Shown here piece by piece: positions 1 through 6,404 of a stretch of 8,214 nt of DNA (position 1 is the first letter of the stretch; each line of letters opens with the position of its first letter). The position numbers and the translations under genes were made by a program. The notes beneath the pieces are model-generated. The model did no database searches. It worked only from the letters and a program-made list of their open reading frames with translations, and had not been told where the DNA came from. The DNA comes from Acidobacteriota bacterium (GTDB lineage Bacteria > Acidobacteriota > Terriglobia > Terriglobales > Acidobacteriaceae). The stretch is taken from NCBI GenBank assembly GCA_021805955.1, contig JAJZDO010001097.1:1-8214 (forward strand), written 5' to 3'.

Positions 1-1456
1 AACAACCAGCGGTCGTTTCAATCGCCCGCATCCGCGTCATGGCCAGATGTTGCCAGGGCGCGCTTGTGTCGCCATACCAGCCATCGTCGCTCAGGTTGAC
101 CAACGCCTCCGCGCCGAGTTCGACAAACTGACGCACCTCATCGCCAAAGATCGACTCATAGCAGAGAAATATTCCGTAACGATGCGCTGATCCATTGGGG
201 CTGACCAGTCGAAAGACGCTTCGCTCCGTGCCGCGATCGAGATCGGTGAGCTGCTGTGTGATTTGATGTGCAAAGAAGAGCAACTGACGCGCCGGCACAT
301 ACTCGCCAAAAGGCACCAGATGCATCTTGTCATACCGCCCCACAAACGCGCCGTTGGCCGCAATCACCGACGCCGAGTTATAGATGCGGTAGGCTAACGC
401 GCCATTGGCGCCCGGCGACATGTCCATCCCCGCATCGCCAATCATCATCGGCGTGTGCTCGTGTTGAGCAATCTCTGCCATGGCCTGGCGAAAACGCGGA
501 TCTCGCTCTCGAAACGGCGCCGGCGACTCCGGCCATGCGATCAGGTCAGGCTGCGCTTCCGCGCCGCCGCACTGCGTTTGCTGCAGCGCGCTGTTCTGCG
601 ACAAACCGGCGTAATATGGCTGATTGCAAACCGCCTGCGCAAGCTGAGCAAACTGCGCCAGGTGCTGCTCCCATTGCGCGCCCACCCACACGTCATCGGT
701 CACCACATTCAGATTGGGCTGCACCAGCATCGCAGTTGCCACAGGCGCGGGCGCGGAAGGACGAACCAGAAAACCACTCATTCCCACCACAACCAATCCC
801 ACCCATGTGCCGATGTATATCTTTCGCTGCCGACGGCTGGATGCAGCGCATCCAGCGGCCAGCAACGCATTCGCCGCCGCCAGCAGCAGACTGATGCCCA
901 TCACGCCGGTCCACGGCGCCAGCCGCGTCAGCAAGCCGTTGTCCACCTGCGTGTAGCCAAGTTCATCCCAGGGAAAGCTGGGGACACGCGCAATGGCAAA
1001 CTCCATGCCAAGCCACAGAATCGGCGCCACGCCAAAGACCGCCGACGAAGCGAAGCCACGCCTTTGCAGCGCCCTGCCCGCCAGCCCAAACGCCAGTGCA
1101 AACACCCCGAACCAGAAGCCGAGAAAAAGGCTGAAAAGCACCAGGGAAAATGCCGCCAGCCCCACTCCCATGCCGCCATAGAGATGCATCGTCTGGTAAA
1201 CCCAGGAGCAGTTCCACCCAAACCAGACCGCACCGCACAGCCATCCCGCGCCAAAAGCCCAAAACGGCCAGCGACGCGCACGGTCCGCCGAGCGAATCAA
1301 CCACTCCAGACACAGCAGCAGCGGGACGAGGGCAACCCATGCAAAAGACGCGCGCCAGAATGGAACTGGACCCGCTATGGGAAACGGCAGATTCAACAGA
1401 ATTGCAGTGCCCAGCGCACCAGTCAACATCCGCACAATCATTCCACGCATGGGCAT
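1..1456 (-). CDS. lnt: Apolipoprotein N-acyltransferase (Lnt), C-terminus cut off by window edge
   Basis: Lnt transfers an acyl chain from phospholipid to the N-terminal cysteine of apolipoproteins at the periplasmic face of the inner membrane, the last step of lipoprotein maturation. The minus-strand frame is open from 1456 to the window start (485 codons visible; E. coli Lnt has 512 residues, so only the last part is missing). Residues 1-240 are hydrophobic helices. A nitrilase-fold domain follows, with LIAWPES (Glu310), YDKMHLVPFGEY (Lys377) and LCYESIF (Cys432). Their spacing fits the Glu-Lys-Cys triad of E. coli Lnt (267/335/387). The SDDGWYGDTSAPWQHL stretch and MTRMRAIET are also typical. 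ATG at 1456, 1450 and 1438 are all possible starts and none has a clear Shine-Dalgarno. The gene diverges from the small membrane protein at 1553. The function is certain; the exact start is not. Confidence 0.95.
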   Translation of the reverse strand, partial: MPMRGMIVRMLTGALGTAILLNLPFPIAGPVPFWRASFAWVALVPLLLCLEWLIRSADRARRWPFWAFGAGWLCGAVWFGWNCSWVYQTMHLYGGMGVGLAAFSLVLFSLFLGFWFGVFALAFGLAGRALQRRGFASSAVFGVAPILWLGMEFAIARVPSFPWDELGYTQVDNGLLTRLAPWTGVMGISLLLAAANALLAAGCAASSRRQRKIYIGTWVGLVVVGMSGFLVRPSAPAPVATAMLVQPNLNVVTDDVWVGAQWEQHLAQFAQLAQAVCNQPYYAGLSQNSALQQTQCGGAEAQPDLIAWPESPAPFRERDPRFRQAMAEIAQHEHTPMMIGDAGMDMSPGANGALAYRIYNSASVIAANGAFVGRYDKMHLVPFGEYVPARQLLFFAHQITQQLTDLDRGTERSVFRLVSPNGSAHRYGIFLCYESIFGDEVRQFVELGAEALVNLSDDGWYGDTSAPWQHLAMTRMRAIETTAGC

Positions 1457-1457
1457 G

Positions 1458-1463
1458 AGTCTA
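1458..1463 (-). promoter_or_regulatory. Possible extended -10 element for lnt
   Basis: On the minus strand TAGACT is preceded by TG plus one base, the extended -10 arrangement. A start seven bases further on would fall at about 1451, directly before ATG 1450. No convincing -35 is seen. If the element is real, lnt would be read from an almost leaderless mRNA starting at ATG 1450, not ATG 1456. The hexamer matches the consensus at only 4 of 6 positions. Confidence 0.3.
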
Positions 1464-1540
1464 GCAGAGCTTTCGACACCCAATTTGAATTTCCGCAGCG
1501 GAAACCCGGAAAGAATGATCGCTTTTTTACGCTGCGGCGC

Positions 1541-1546
1541 TAGAAT
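1541..1546 (+). promoter_or_regulatory. Possible -10 element for the small membrane protein
   Basis: TAGAAT matches TATAAT at five of six positions and ends six bases before ATG 1553, so a standard start site would be the A of that ATG. There is no Shine-Dalgarno before the ATG and no recognisable -35, which suggests a leaderless transcript. This rests on a single hexamer. Confidence 0.3.
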
Positions 1547-1552
1547 GGATGC

Positions 1553-1738
1553 ATGCAATTCGTTCTAGCCCTCATGCATGTACTTGATGCCATCTTCTTC
1601 CTCGGACTGGCAGGTTCCTCCATCGTTGTCATCTACAGTTTTGTAGAAGACACCATGGAACTTTTCGCAAAAGATGAGCCACCTTCGGGGCAGCCTACGG
1701 TCACATCCGTTCCACCAGCAACACCGGCTACCTCTTAA
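1553..1738 (+). CDS. Small single-helix membrane protein, unknown function
   Basis: This 61-residue protein has one strongly hydrophobic helix (about residues 4-29, containing HVLDAIFFLGLAGSSIVVIY). A short acidic stretch follows (FVEDTMELFAKDE), then a Pro/Thr/Ser-rich tail from about residue 42. The helix begins almost at the N-terminus and lacks a clear cleavage site or lipobox, so a membrane-anchored protein is more likely than a secreted one. It is divergent from lnt and upstream of the KimA-like transporter in the same direction, but the transporter has its own promoter, so a shared operon is not required. I do not recognise a named family. Clean hydrophobic-then-acidic organisation in the sense frame argues that it is a real gene. 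Confidence 0.7.
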   Translation: MQFVLALMHVLDAIFFLGLAGSSIVVIYSFVEDTMELFAKDEPPSGQPTVTSVPPATPATS

Positions 1739-1759
1739 CATCCACACAGCAACGTCGAT

Positions 1760-1778
1760 GTGATCCGATATCGGACAC
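1760..1778 (+). terminator. Palindrome/hairpin between small membrane protein and transporter
   Basis: A perfect 12-bp palindrome at 1764-1775 (TCCGATATCGGA) is extended by GTG/CAC after a one-base bulge. As RNA it folds to a stem with an ATAT loop, followed by GCTTTCTTTGTG, a moderately T-rich tail. It lies 21 bp after the stop of the 61-residue gene and 13 bp before the -35 of the transporter promoter. It could be the terminator of the first gene or an operator for the second. Confidence 0.4.
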
Positions 1779-1791
1779 GCTTTCTTTGTGA

Positions 1792-1820
1792 TTGACGGCA
1801 GCATCCATTCGCTCTACACT
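1792..1820 (+). promoter_or_regulatory. Sigma70-type promoter of the KimA-like transporter
   Basis: TTGACG (1792-1797, five of six matches to TTGACA) and TACACT (1815-1820, four of six to TATAAT) are separated by exactly 17 bp. Transcription would start near 1827, leaving a leader of about 90 nt before ATG 1917. The promoter lies downstream of the most upstream in-frame start (GTG 1788), which argues that this GTG is not used. Confidence 0.6.
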
Positions 1821-1897
1821 CAGCGCTGGACGTGCAGTTTCCAGCCTGCAACGCAACGAAAAAGCAGCATAAATCGCAACAACAAGTTTGGCGGTCT

Positions 1898-1911
1898 GGC
1901 TGCAATCAGCC
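1898..1911 (+). promoter_or_regulatory. Small hairpin directly before the transporter start codon
   Basis: GGCTG (1898-1902) and CAGCC (1907-1911) form a perfect 5-bp stem with a CAAT loop, ending five bases before ATG 1917. No Shine-Dalgarno is visible here, so the hairpin occupies the ribosome docking region. It may modulate translation, but a stem this short can arise by chance. Confidence 0.3.
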
Positions 1912-1916
1912 TCTTT

Positions 1917-4268
1917 ATGGGAACTTCAAAAACCACTCACGCCCCCGTTTCGGATCGAGTTCGACTTGTCGTCGCTTCCTCGGTCATGCTCACCTTCATC
2001 TCTTTCTGGCGAGCCGCAGCCATCGTTCTCAACGATCTGGCATCTTCTGCTTTCTATGCGGGCGGAATCGCGGAAGGGGCCATCGGACGCTCGGCTCCCT
2101 GGTTCATCCTGGGCATCATGCTCTTCTCCTTTGCCGTGCGCTCGGTCTATGTGGAAAGCTGCACGATGTTCACGCGCGGCGGCGTCTACCGCATTGTGAA
2201 GGAAGCACTTGGCGGAACCTTTGCCAAGCTCAGCGTCTCGGCGCTCATGTTCGACTACATCCTTACAGGCCCCATCTCTGGCGTCTCCGCCGGACAATAT
2301 ATCGTTGGCCTGATGAATGAACTGATCGGCGTCTTTGCGGTCCATGGCTGGCTGCCATCCGCCATGATGAGCGCAAACGGTCAGGCGAATTTTCACTTTC
2401 CCATCAATGAGACTTCCGCATTCTTCGCCGCAATTGTGACCGTCTATTACTGGTGGGAAAACATCAAGGGCATTGAGGAATCGAGCGACAAGGCTCTCAA
2501 AGTTATGAAGATCACGACCGTCATGGTCGTTGTCATCCTTGCCTGGGGCATCTATTCCGCCATCGTTCAGCATGCCAAGCTGCCACCATTTCCATCGACC
2601 TCGAACATGCAGTTCAGTGACTACGCACTGGGCTTCTTCAAAGGAACAAAATTTGTCCATCTCTTTGGCCTGTTTGGAATCCTCATGGCTTTCGGGCATT
2701 CCGTCCTGGCGATGAGCGGCGAAGAGTCTCTGGCGCAGGTCAATCGTGAAATCGAATATCCAAAGTTGAAAAACCTGAAGCGTGCCGCGCTTGTAATCGC
2801 GGTCTATAGTCTGGTTTTCACCGGCGGAGCAACATTTCTGGCTTCCATGCTGATCCCCGATGCAGTCCGAGTCTCGATCTACCAGAACAACCTCATCGCC
2901 GGACTGGCAATGTATATGACGGGACCGACGACGCTCAAGATCGCACTGCGCATCTTTGTTGTCATTGTCGGTTTTTTGATCCTCTCGGGCGCAATCAATA
3001 CATCCTTCGTCGGCTCGACCGGCGTGCTGATGCGCATGGCGGAGGACGGCGTGCTCACGGACTGGTTCCGGCAACCGCACAAGAAATTCGGCACCAGCTA
3101 TCGCATCATCAACATGGTCTTCATTCTCCAGATATTCACCATCATCATTACGCATGGTGATGTAGATATGCTGGGCGAGGCGTACGCATTCGGCGTCATC
3201 TGGTCGTTCGCCTTCATGGGCATCGCAATGCTGGTGCTGCGATGGAAGTTTAAAGGACAGCGCGATTGGAAGGTACCCGGCAATCTACGCATCGGATCAT
3301 TGGAAATACCGCTAGGCCTGGCTTCGGTCACGATGGTGCTGATCTCGATTGCAATCGTCAACCTGGCGACGAAGCGCGTAGCCACCATCAGCGGCATTAT
3401 CTTCTCACTCATTCTCTTCATCATCTTTTCCATCGCTGAAAAACAAAATCATCGCCGCCACGCTGCCGCCGCGGAACAGATGAAGGAGCACTTTCAGCTT
3501 GACCGGGAAGAGCGCATCAGCCGTGAATCGCTCGGTATTCGGCCCGGTGGCGTCATGGTGACCATGCGCGACGCGGCCAATCCCTTTGCGTTGAAGTGGG
3601 CGCTCTCCCACACCAGCACCGAGGAGCAGGATATCGTCGTGCTGACCGCGCGCATTATGGGCGCAGGTGGACCTGAGTATCTGGGACCGGAAGACACCAT
3701 CTTTTCCGAACATGAGCAGATGGTCTTCACCAAAGCAATCTCTGTCGCGGAAAGCTTCGGCAAAACGGTCTCGTTGGTCGTCGTGCCCGCAGGAGACATC
3801 TTTGCGGCGCTGGTGCAAACCGCGCACGCTCTGGAGGTGGATGCTGTCGTCTCCGGCCTCTCCACCAAGATGTCGCCCGAGCAGCAGGCCTACTACATTG
3901 GCCAGGCTTGGGAAGCTTTACCGGAACCAAAAAGTCAGATGACGTTCTATGTGATCAGCGCCAACGGCGATGCGCGCGTCTTCCATCTCGGCCCGCATGC
4001 ACCCAATCTGCTGCCCGATGATGTCCACCTTGTGCATCGACTCTGGCTCAATCTGCGGCGCGATCCTACGATGCACGACTTGCATCACAGCGAAATCATT
4101 ACTTACGCTCTCACGCGGTTGGCCAGCCAATATGCCAGAGACAGCCAAGAGGTGATACGCGACATTCAAAACTTCAAATCACGCGAACACTCCCCGGCCG
4201 TGCGTATGACCAAACCCGAGTTGGCAATTACGCCAGCTCCTGCAACGGGCGAATCGGAAAAGAGTTAA
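1917..4268 (+). CDS. KimA-like APC-superfamily transporter with USP-like cytosolic domain (putative K+ importer)
   Basis: This is a 783-residue membrane transporter with about twelve helices (residues 15-510) and a 270-residue cytosolic C-terminus. The core aligns by eye with Bacillus subtilis KimA, a KUP-family K+/H+ symporter. The stretch NDLASSAFY has the Asp and Tyr seven apart (Asp40, Tyr47; KimA Asp36, Tyr43), FDYILT matches the KimA VDYILT helix (Asp113), and SGEES holds a Glu (Glu270) where KimA has TGVEA. The region from about 543 to 685 resembles a universal-stress-protein fold without an obvious ATP-binding glycine motif. The last 100 residues (LLPDDVHLVHRLWL, LHHSEIITYAL) are not recognised. 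ATG 1917 is chosen because a good promoter lies at 1792-1820 and the 43 extra residues from GTG 1788 look non-native. Potassium as substrate is inference; an amino-acid permease is the alternative. Confidence 0.85.
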   Translation: MGTSKTTHAPVSDRVRLVVASSVMLTFISFWRAAAIVLNDLASSAFYAGGIAEGAIGRSAPWFILGIMLFSFAVRSVYVESCTMFTRGGVYRIVKEALGGTFAKLSVSALMFDYILTGPISGVSAGQYIVGLMNELIGVFAVHGWLPSAMMSANGQANFHFPINETSAFFAAIVTVYYWWENIKGIEESSDKALKVMKITTVMVVVILAWGIYSAIVQHAKLPPFPSTSNMQFSDYALGFFKGTKFVHLFGLFGILMAFGHSVLAMSGEESLAQVNREIEYPKLKNLKRAALVIAVYSLVFTGGATFLASMLIPDAVRVSIYQNNLIAGLAMYMTGPTTLKIALRIFVVIVGFLILSGAINTSFVGSTGVLMRMAEDGVLTDWFRQPHKKFGTSYRIINMVFILQIFTIIITHGDVDMLGEAYAFGVIWSFAFMGIAMLVLRWKFKGQRDWKVPGNLRIGSLEIPLGLASVTMVLISIAIVNLATKRVATISGIIFSLILFIIFSIAEKQNHRRHAAAAEQMKEHFQLDREERISRESLGIRPGGVMVTMRDAANPFALKWALSHTSTEEQDIVVLTARIMGAGGPEYLGPEDTIFSEHEQMVFTKAISVAESFGKTVSLVVVPAGDIFAALVQTAHALEVDAVVSGLSTKMSPEQQAYYIGQAWEALPEPKSQMTFYVISANGDARVFHLGPHAPNLLPDDVHLVHRLWLNLRRDPTMHDLHHSEIITYALTRLASQYARDSQEVIRDIQNFKSREHSPAVRMTKPELAITPAPATGESEKS

Positions 4269-4352
4269 CAGGCGACTCTTACTTCGATACCATCCAAGTC
4301 CACCACTCAGAGCGTATTCATCCATCAACGAAAGCCTGAAGCGGCCCGTATC

Positions 4353-4375
4353 AGACCCGCGATCCAAGCGGGGCT
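4353..4375 (+). terminator. GC-rich hairpin downstream of the transporter
   Basis: AGACCCGC (4353-4360) pairs with GCGGGGCT (4368-4375) across a 7-nt loop, with one internal mismatch. It lies 85 bp after the transporter stop. There is no T-run after it, so it is not a classical intrinsic terminator. It may pause polymerase or protect the 3' end. Confidence 0.3.
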
Positions 4376-4541
4376 GACGAGCCGCGACGAAGCCACCGAG
4401 GTAGATATAAACACGCTCTCAGCATGTTGGGAGTTCCAGAAGACAATCATTTCTTTCTCTCGCAAGCGCTCTGGATTTATTGATTGAATTTCAGATATGA
4501 TTTATCCTAGAAGTATAAAATTCCACTTAGGGTCAAAGTAT

Positions 4542-4570
4542 CTTCGCTGACTTCATCTATTCAGGCGAAG
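4542..4570 (+). promoter_or_regulatory. Leader hairpin upstream of the small basic protein
   Basis: CTTCGC (4542-4547) pairs with GCGAAG (4565-4570), and TGA (4548-4550) pairs with TCA (4561-4563), leaving one bulged G and a 10-nt loop. It ends 27 nt before ATG 4598 with no T-run after it, so it is more likely a leader structure than a terminator. Its function is unknown. Confidence 0.35.
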
Positions 4571-4597
4571 AAGTTGATCGCAGAATGCAGAGGAAAG

Positions 4598-4843
4598 ATG
4601 AATTTAGCAAAGATAGTGGCAGAGATTGATCAGGAGATTGCCCGCCTTGAACAGGCAAAGGCTCTTTTGACCGGAGGCGTGACCCTCAAGAAGCGTATTG
4701 GACGCCCAGCAGCCGCAGCCGCTCCGGCTGCATCCGCATCCGCTGGAAAACGGAAGAGGAATATCTCTCCCGAAGGCCGAAAACGCATTGCCGAGGCGGT
4801 CAAGAAACGCTGGGAACGGCAGAAAAAAAGCACATCCAAGTAA
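4598..4843 (+). CDS. Small basic H-NS-like/AT-hook-like putative DNA-binding protein
   Basis: The 81-residue protein has three parts. Residues 1-30 are an amphipathic, coiled-coil-like helix (AKIVAEIDQEIARLEQAKAL). Next come a GRP triplet, as in AT-hooks, and an Ala/Ser/Pro-rich linker. The Lys/Arg-rich C-terminus contains SPEGRKRIAEAVKKRW. The order of oligomerising helix, flexible linker and basic end resembles H-NS-type nucleoid proteins, and similar tails occur in short hypothetical proteins of Acidobacteria. ATG 4598 is preceded by GAGG about five bases upstream, far better than TTG 4574, which would add eight residues. It is a single gene behind an AT-rich region and ends 8 bp before a strong terminator. 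DNA binding is inference from composition; RNA binding is possible. Confidence 0.75.
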   Translation: MNLAKIVAEIDQEIARLEQAKALLTGGVTLKKRIGRPAAAAAPAASASAGKRKRNISPEGRKRIAEAVKKRWERQKKSTSK

Positions 4844-4851
4844 CAAAAACG

Positions 4852-4882
4852 GCGGGGAAGCAAGACTCCATTGCTTCCCCGC
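4852..4882. terminator. Strong bidirectional Rho-independent terminator
   Basis: A perfect 12-bp stem (GCGGGGAAGCAA with its complement) encloses a 7-nt loop. On the plus strand TTTCATTTTC follows. On the minus strand CGTTTTTGTT follows. It sits between two convergent genes whose stops lie 8 bp and 9 bp away, so it can end both transcripts. Confidence 0.92.
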
Positions 4883-4891
4883 TTTCATTTT

Positions 4892-5596
4892 CTATATCGC
4901 CTGCCCCGGCTTCACGCGAGCGACGATGTTTCCATCGGGCAACAGCGCGGCAAGCTGCTCTGGAGTTCCCTTGAGCGGCGGAAACGTGCCCCAGTGAATC
5001 GGTAAAATCATTTGGGGCGCGAGATACTCTGCTGCAAGCGCTGCCTCCTTTGGCCCCATCGTAAAGTGGCCACCGATGGGAAGCATCACAAACTCCGGCG
5101 CGTACAGTTCGCGAATCAGCTTCATATCGCTGAAGACGCTGGTATCGCCCGCGTGATAGAGCACTGGACCATCCTGAATCGTCAGCACAAGCCCAGCCGC
5201 AATCCCCAGATAGACGATCTGATTGCCTTCCTGCATGCTCGACGTGTGTTTCGCCTCCACCATTGTCACATCGACGCCGGGCAGTGACACTGTTCCGCCC
5301 AGGTTCATGCCAATCGTCTTTTCCGCACCCTTTGTGGTCAGGTAACTGGTCAGTTCATAGATGCCAACAATCGTAGCGCCATGCTTCTGTGCCACTGGCA
5401 CCGCATCTGCGATGTGATCCATGTGACCATGCGTCAACAAAACATAATCAATCCTCGCCGGAAGAGTAAAATCTTTCGGATAACTCGGATTGTGCTCCAT
5501 AAATGGATCGATCAACAGGTTCATGCCATCGGCAATTTCCACCAGCACGGTTGCATGCCCCAGCCAGGTAACTTTCGTTCCCTTCAGTACGCTCAT
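4892..5596 (-). CDS. UPF0173 family metal-dependent hydrolase (metallo-beta-lactamase fold)
   Basis: This 234-residue protein matches the usual length of the UPF0173 family. It starts with the WLGHATVLVE strand motif. It carries the zinc-binding THGHMDH motif near residue 55, a HAGDTSVFSDM motif (metal-bridging Asp, near residue 150) and PIHWGTFPPL near the end (final His). These are the metal ligands of the metallo-beta-lactamase fold. No signal peptide is seen, so it is cytosolic. The physiological substrate of the family is not established to my knowledge. AGGAG lies 10 bases before ATG 5596. It follows the methyltransferase-like gene by 108 bp and could be read through from the bactofilin promoter or from a promoter in that gap. 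Transcription ends at the shared terminator at 4852-4882. Confidence 0.93.
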   Translation of the reverse strand: MSVLKGTKVTWLGHATVLVEIADGMNLLIDPFMEHNPSYPKDFTLPARIDYVLLTHGHMDHIADAVPVAQKHGATIVGIYELTSYLTTKGAEKTIGMNLGGTVSLPGVDVTMVEAKHTSSMQEGNQIVYLGIAAGLVLTIQDGPVLYHAGDTSVFSDMKLIRELYAPEFVMLPIGGHFTMGPKEAALAAEYLAPQMILPIHWGTFPPLKGTPEQLAALLPDGNIVARVKPGQAI

Positions 5597-5704
5597 CGTT
5601 CAATATCTCCTGATTTCGTTTGGTATTCCTCCGTTTTGATGATTCCGCACGACTGGAAGATGCTTATCACGTGGATGCGATGAAAATTCTGTACTGCATT
5701 TTGC

Positions 5705-6346
5705 TCAACGCTGAATAATCGATTCTGAAACTCCGTCCTTTGCGAGAAACTGCTTCAGTCCTTTCCAATCCGCAAAAAGGCGTTCAATGTTGCGATTGGT
5801 GAGCGCCCTCTGCTGTCGGAAGGACTGGGTCAGTTGTAACTCGATATTGTCGGTGGAGGTGATATGTAGCCGATAATACGGAGCTTGTTCAGGATTCAAT
5901 TTCGTATTGAAAAACGCCAATAACTGACCGCCATGCGCCATCACTTCATGCAGAGCGTGCACGACGGGCACAAGCAGTTCTTCGGGCAGATAATCAAGAG
6001 TCAGCCACAGGAGCACCACATCAAAAGTACGACCAGAAAAGTTTAGATTGGCAGCGATAAACTCCTCCGTGCGCCAGGCGCGATTCCCCTCGCCGTCAGG
6101 TTCTGCGCGCCACTCCTGTGACCACGCATCCTCCAGCAGATCAGCCATGTAGACGCTGTGACCCATCTCTGTCAGTAAGTTGATATTGGTCGCCGAGGTC
6201 ATGCCCACGTCCAGGATGCGCAGTCCAGAGGTGGCGCTCAGGTGTTTGCGAATGGCATCCCATCCACCCGAATGACGTGGAATCCGCCGACCCATTGCCT
6301 CTGGATTTTCATTGTCCGGACTACGATCAAAGAACCGCGTCAGCAT
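5705..6346 (-). CDS. SAM-dependent methyltransferase-like protein with atypical motif I
   Basis: The 213-residue protein has the class I methyltransferase order. A beta strand and turn ILDVGMTSATN (residues 44-54) stand where VLDxGxGxG is usual. YMADLLED follows with an acidic residue (Asp69) at the end of strand 2. FDVVLLWLTLDYLPEEL is the strand 4 and helix region, and MAHGGQLLAFF is strand 5. The glycine-rich loop is changed to GMTSA, so SAM binding is likely but altered. Its target is unknown. It starts 58 bp after the bactofilin stop, in the same direction, with only a weak purine stretch (GAGAGAG) before ATG 6346, which fits translation from a bactofilin mRNA. An inactive or non-methylating fold member is the alternative. 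Confidence 0.75.
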   Translation of the reverse strand: MLTRFFDRSPDNENPEAMGRRIPRHSGGWDAIRKHLSATSGLRILDVGMTSATNINLLTEMGHSVYMADLLEDAWSQEWRAEPDGEGNRAWRTEEFIAANLNFSGRTFDVVLLWLTLDYLPEELLVPVVHALHEVMAHGGQLLAFFNTKLNPEQAPYYRLHITSTDNIELQLTQSFRQQRALTNRNIERLFADWKGLKQFLAKDGVSESIIQR

Positions 6347-6404
6347 TCACACACTCTCTCTTGCTCTGTTTGCTGCTTCTCAAGCGCAAAGATGCGCATC
6401 CGCA

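Larger units (their letters stand above)
4269..4597 (+). other. 329-bp intergenic region with AT-rich 3' half and probable promoter
   Basis: No convincing gene is seen here. The first half has the base composition of the neighbours and holds the hairpin at 4353-4375. From about 4450 to 4540 the DNA is clearly AT-rich. It contains -10-like hexamers TATGAT (4496-4501) and TATAAA (4514-4519) without well-placed -35 partners. One of these probably drives the small basic protein, giving a leader of roughly 70-90 nt that contains the hairpin at 4542-4570. Confidence 0.45.

Noticed and set aside
268..894. Plus-strand ORF of 208 codons
   Set aside because: Antisense shadow of lnt; composition is low-complexity Pro/Ala/Arg.
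928..1340. Minus-strand ORFs in the other two frames over the lnt N-terminal region
   Set aside because: They are frame-shifted readings of the lnt membrane segment. The lnt frame itself is uninterrupted, so no frameshift needs to be invoked.
455..1543. Long plus-strand ORF (362 codons) opposite lnt
   Set aside because: Product is rich in Arg, Gln, His and Pro with no domain pattern. The opposite frame encodes Lnt with its full catalytic triad.
1926..3155. Minus-strand ORF of 409 codons opposite the transporter
   Set aside because: Asp/Glu/His/Arg-rich translation with no motif, typical of the antisense frame of a membrane protein gene.
4418..4436. Weak inverted repeat (CTCTCA/TGGGAG) in the gap after the transporter
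   Set aside because: Six pairs including a G-U wobble and no immediate T-run; likely chance.
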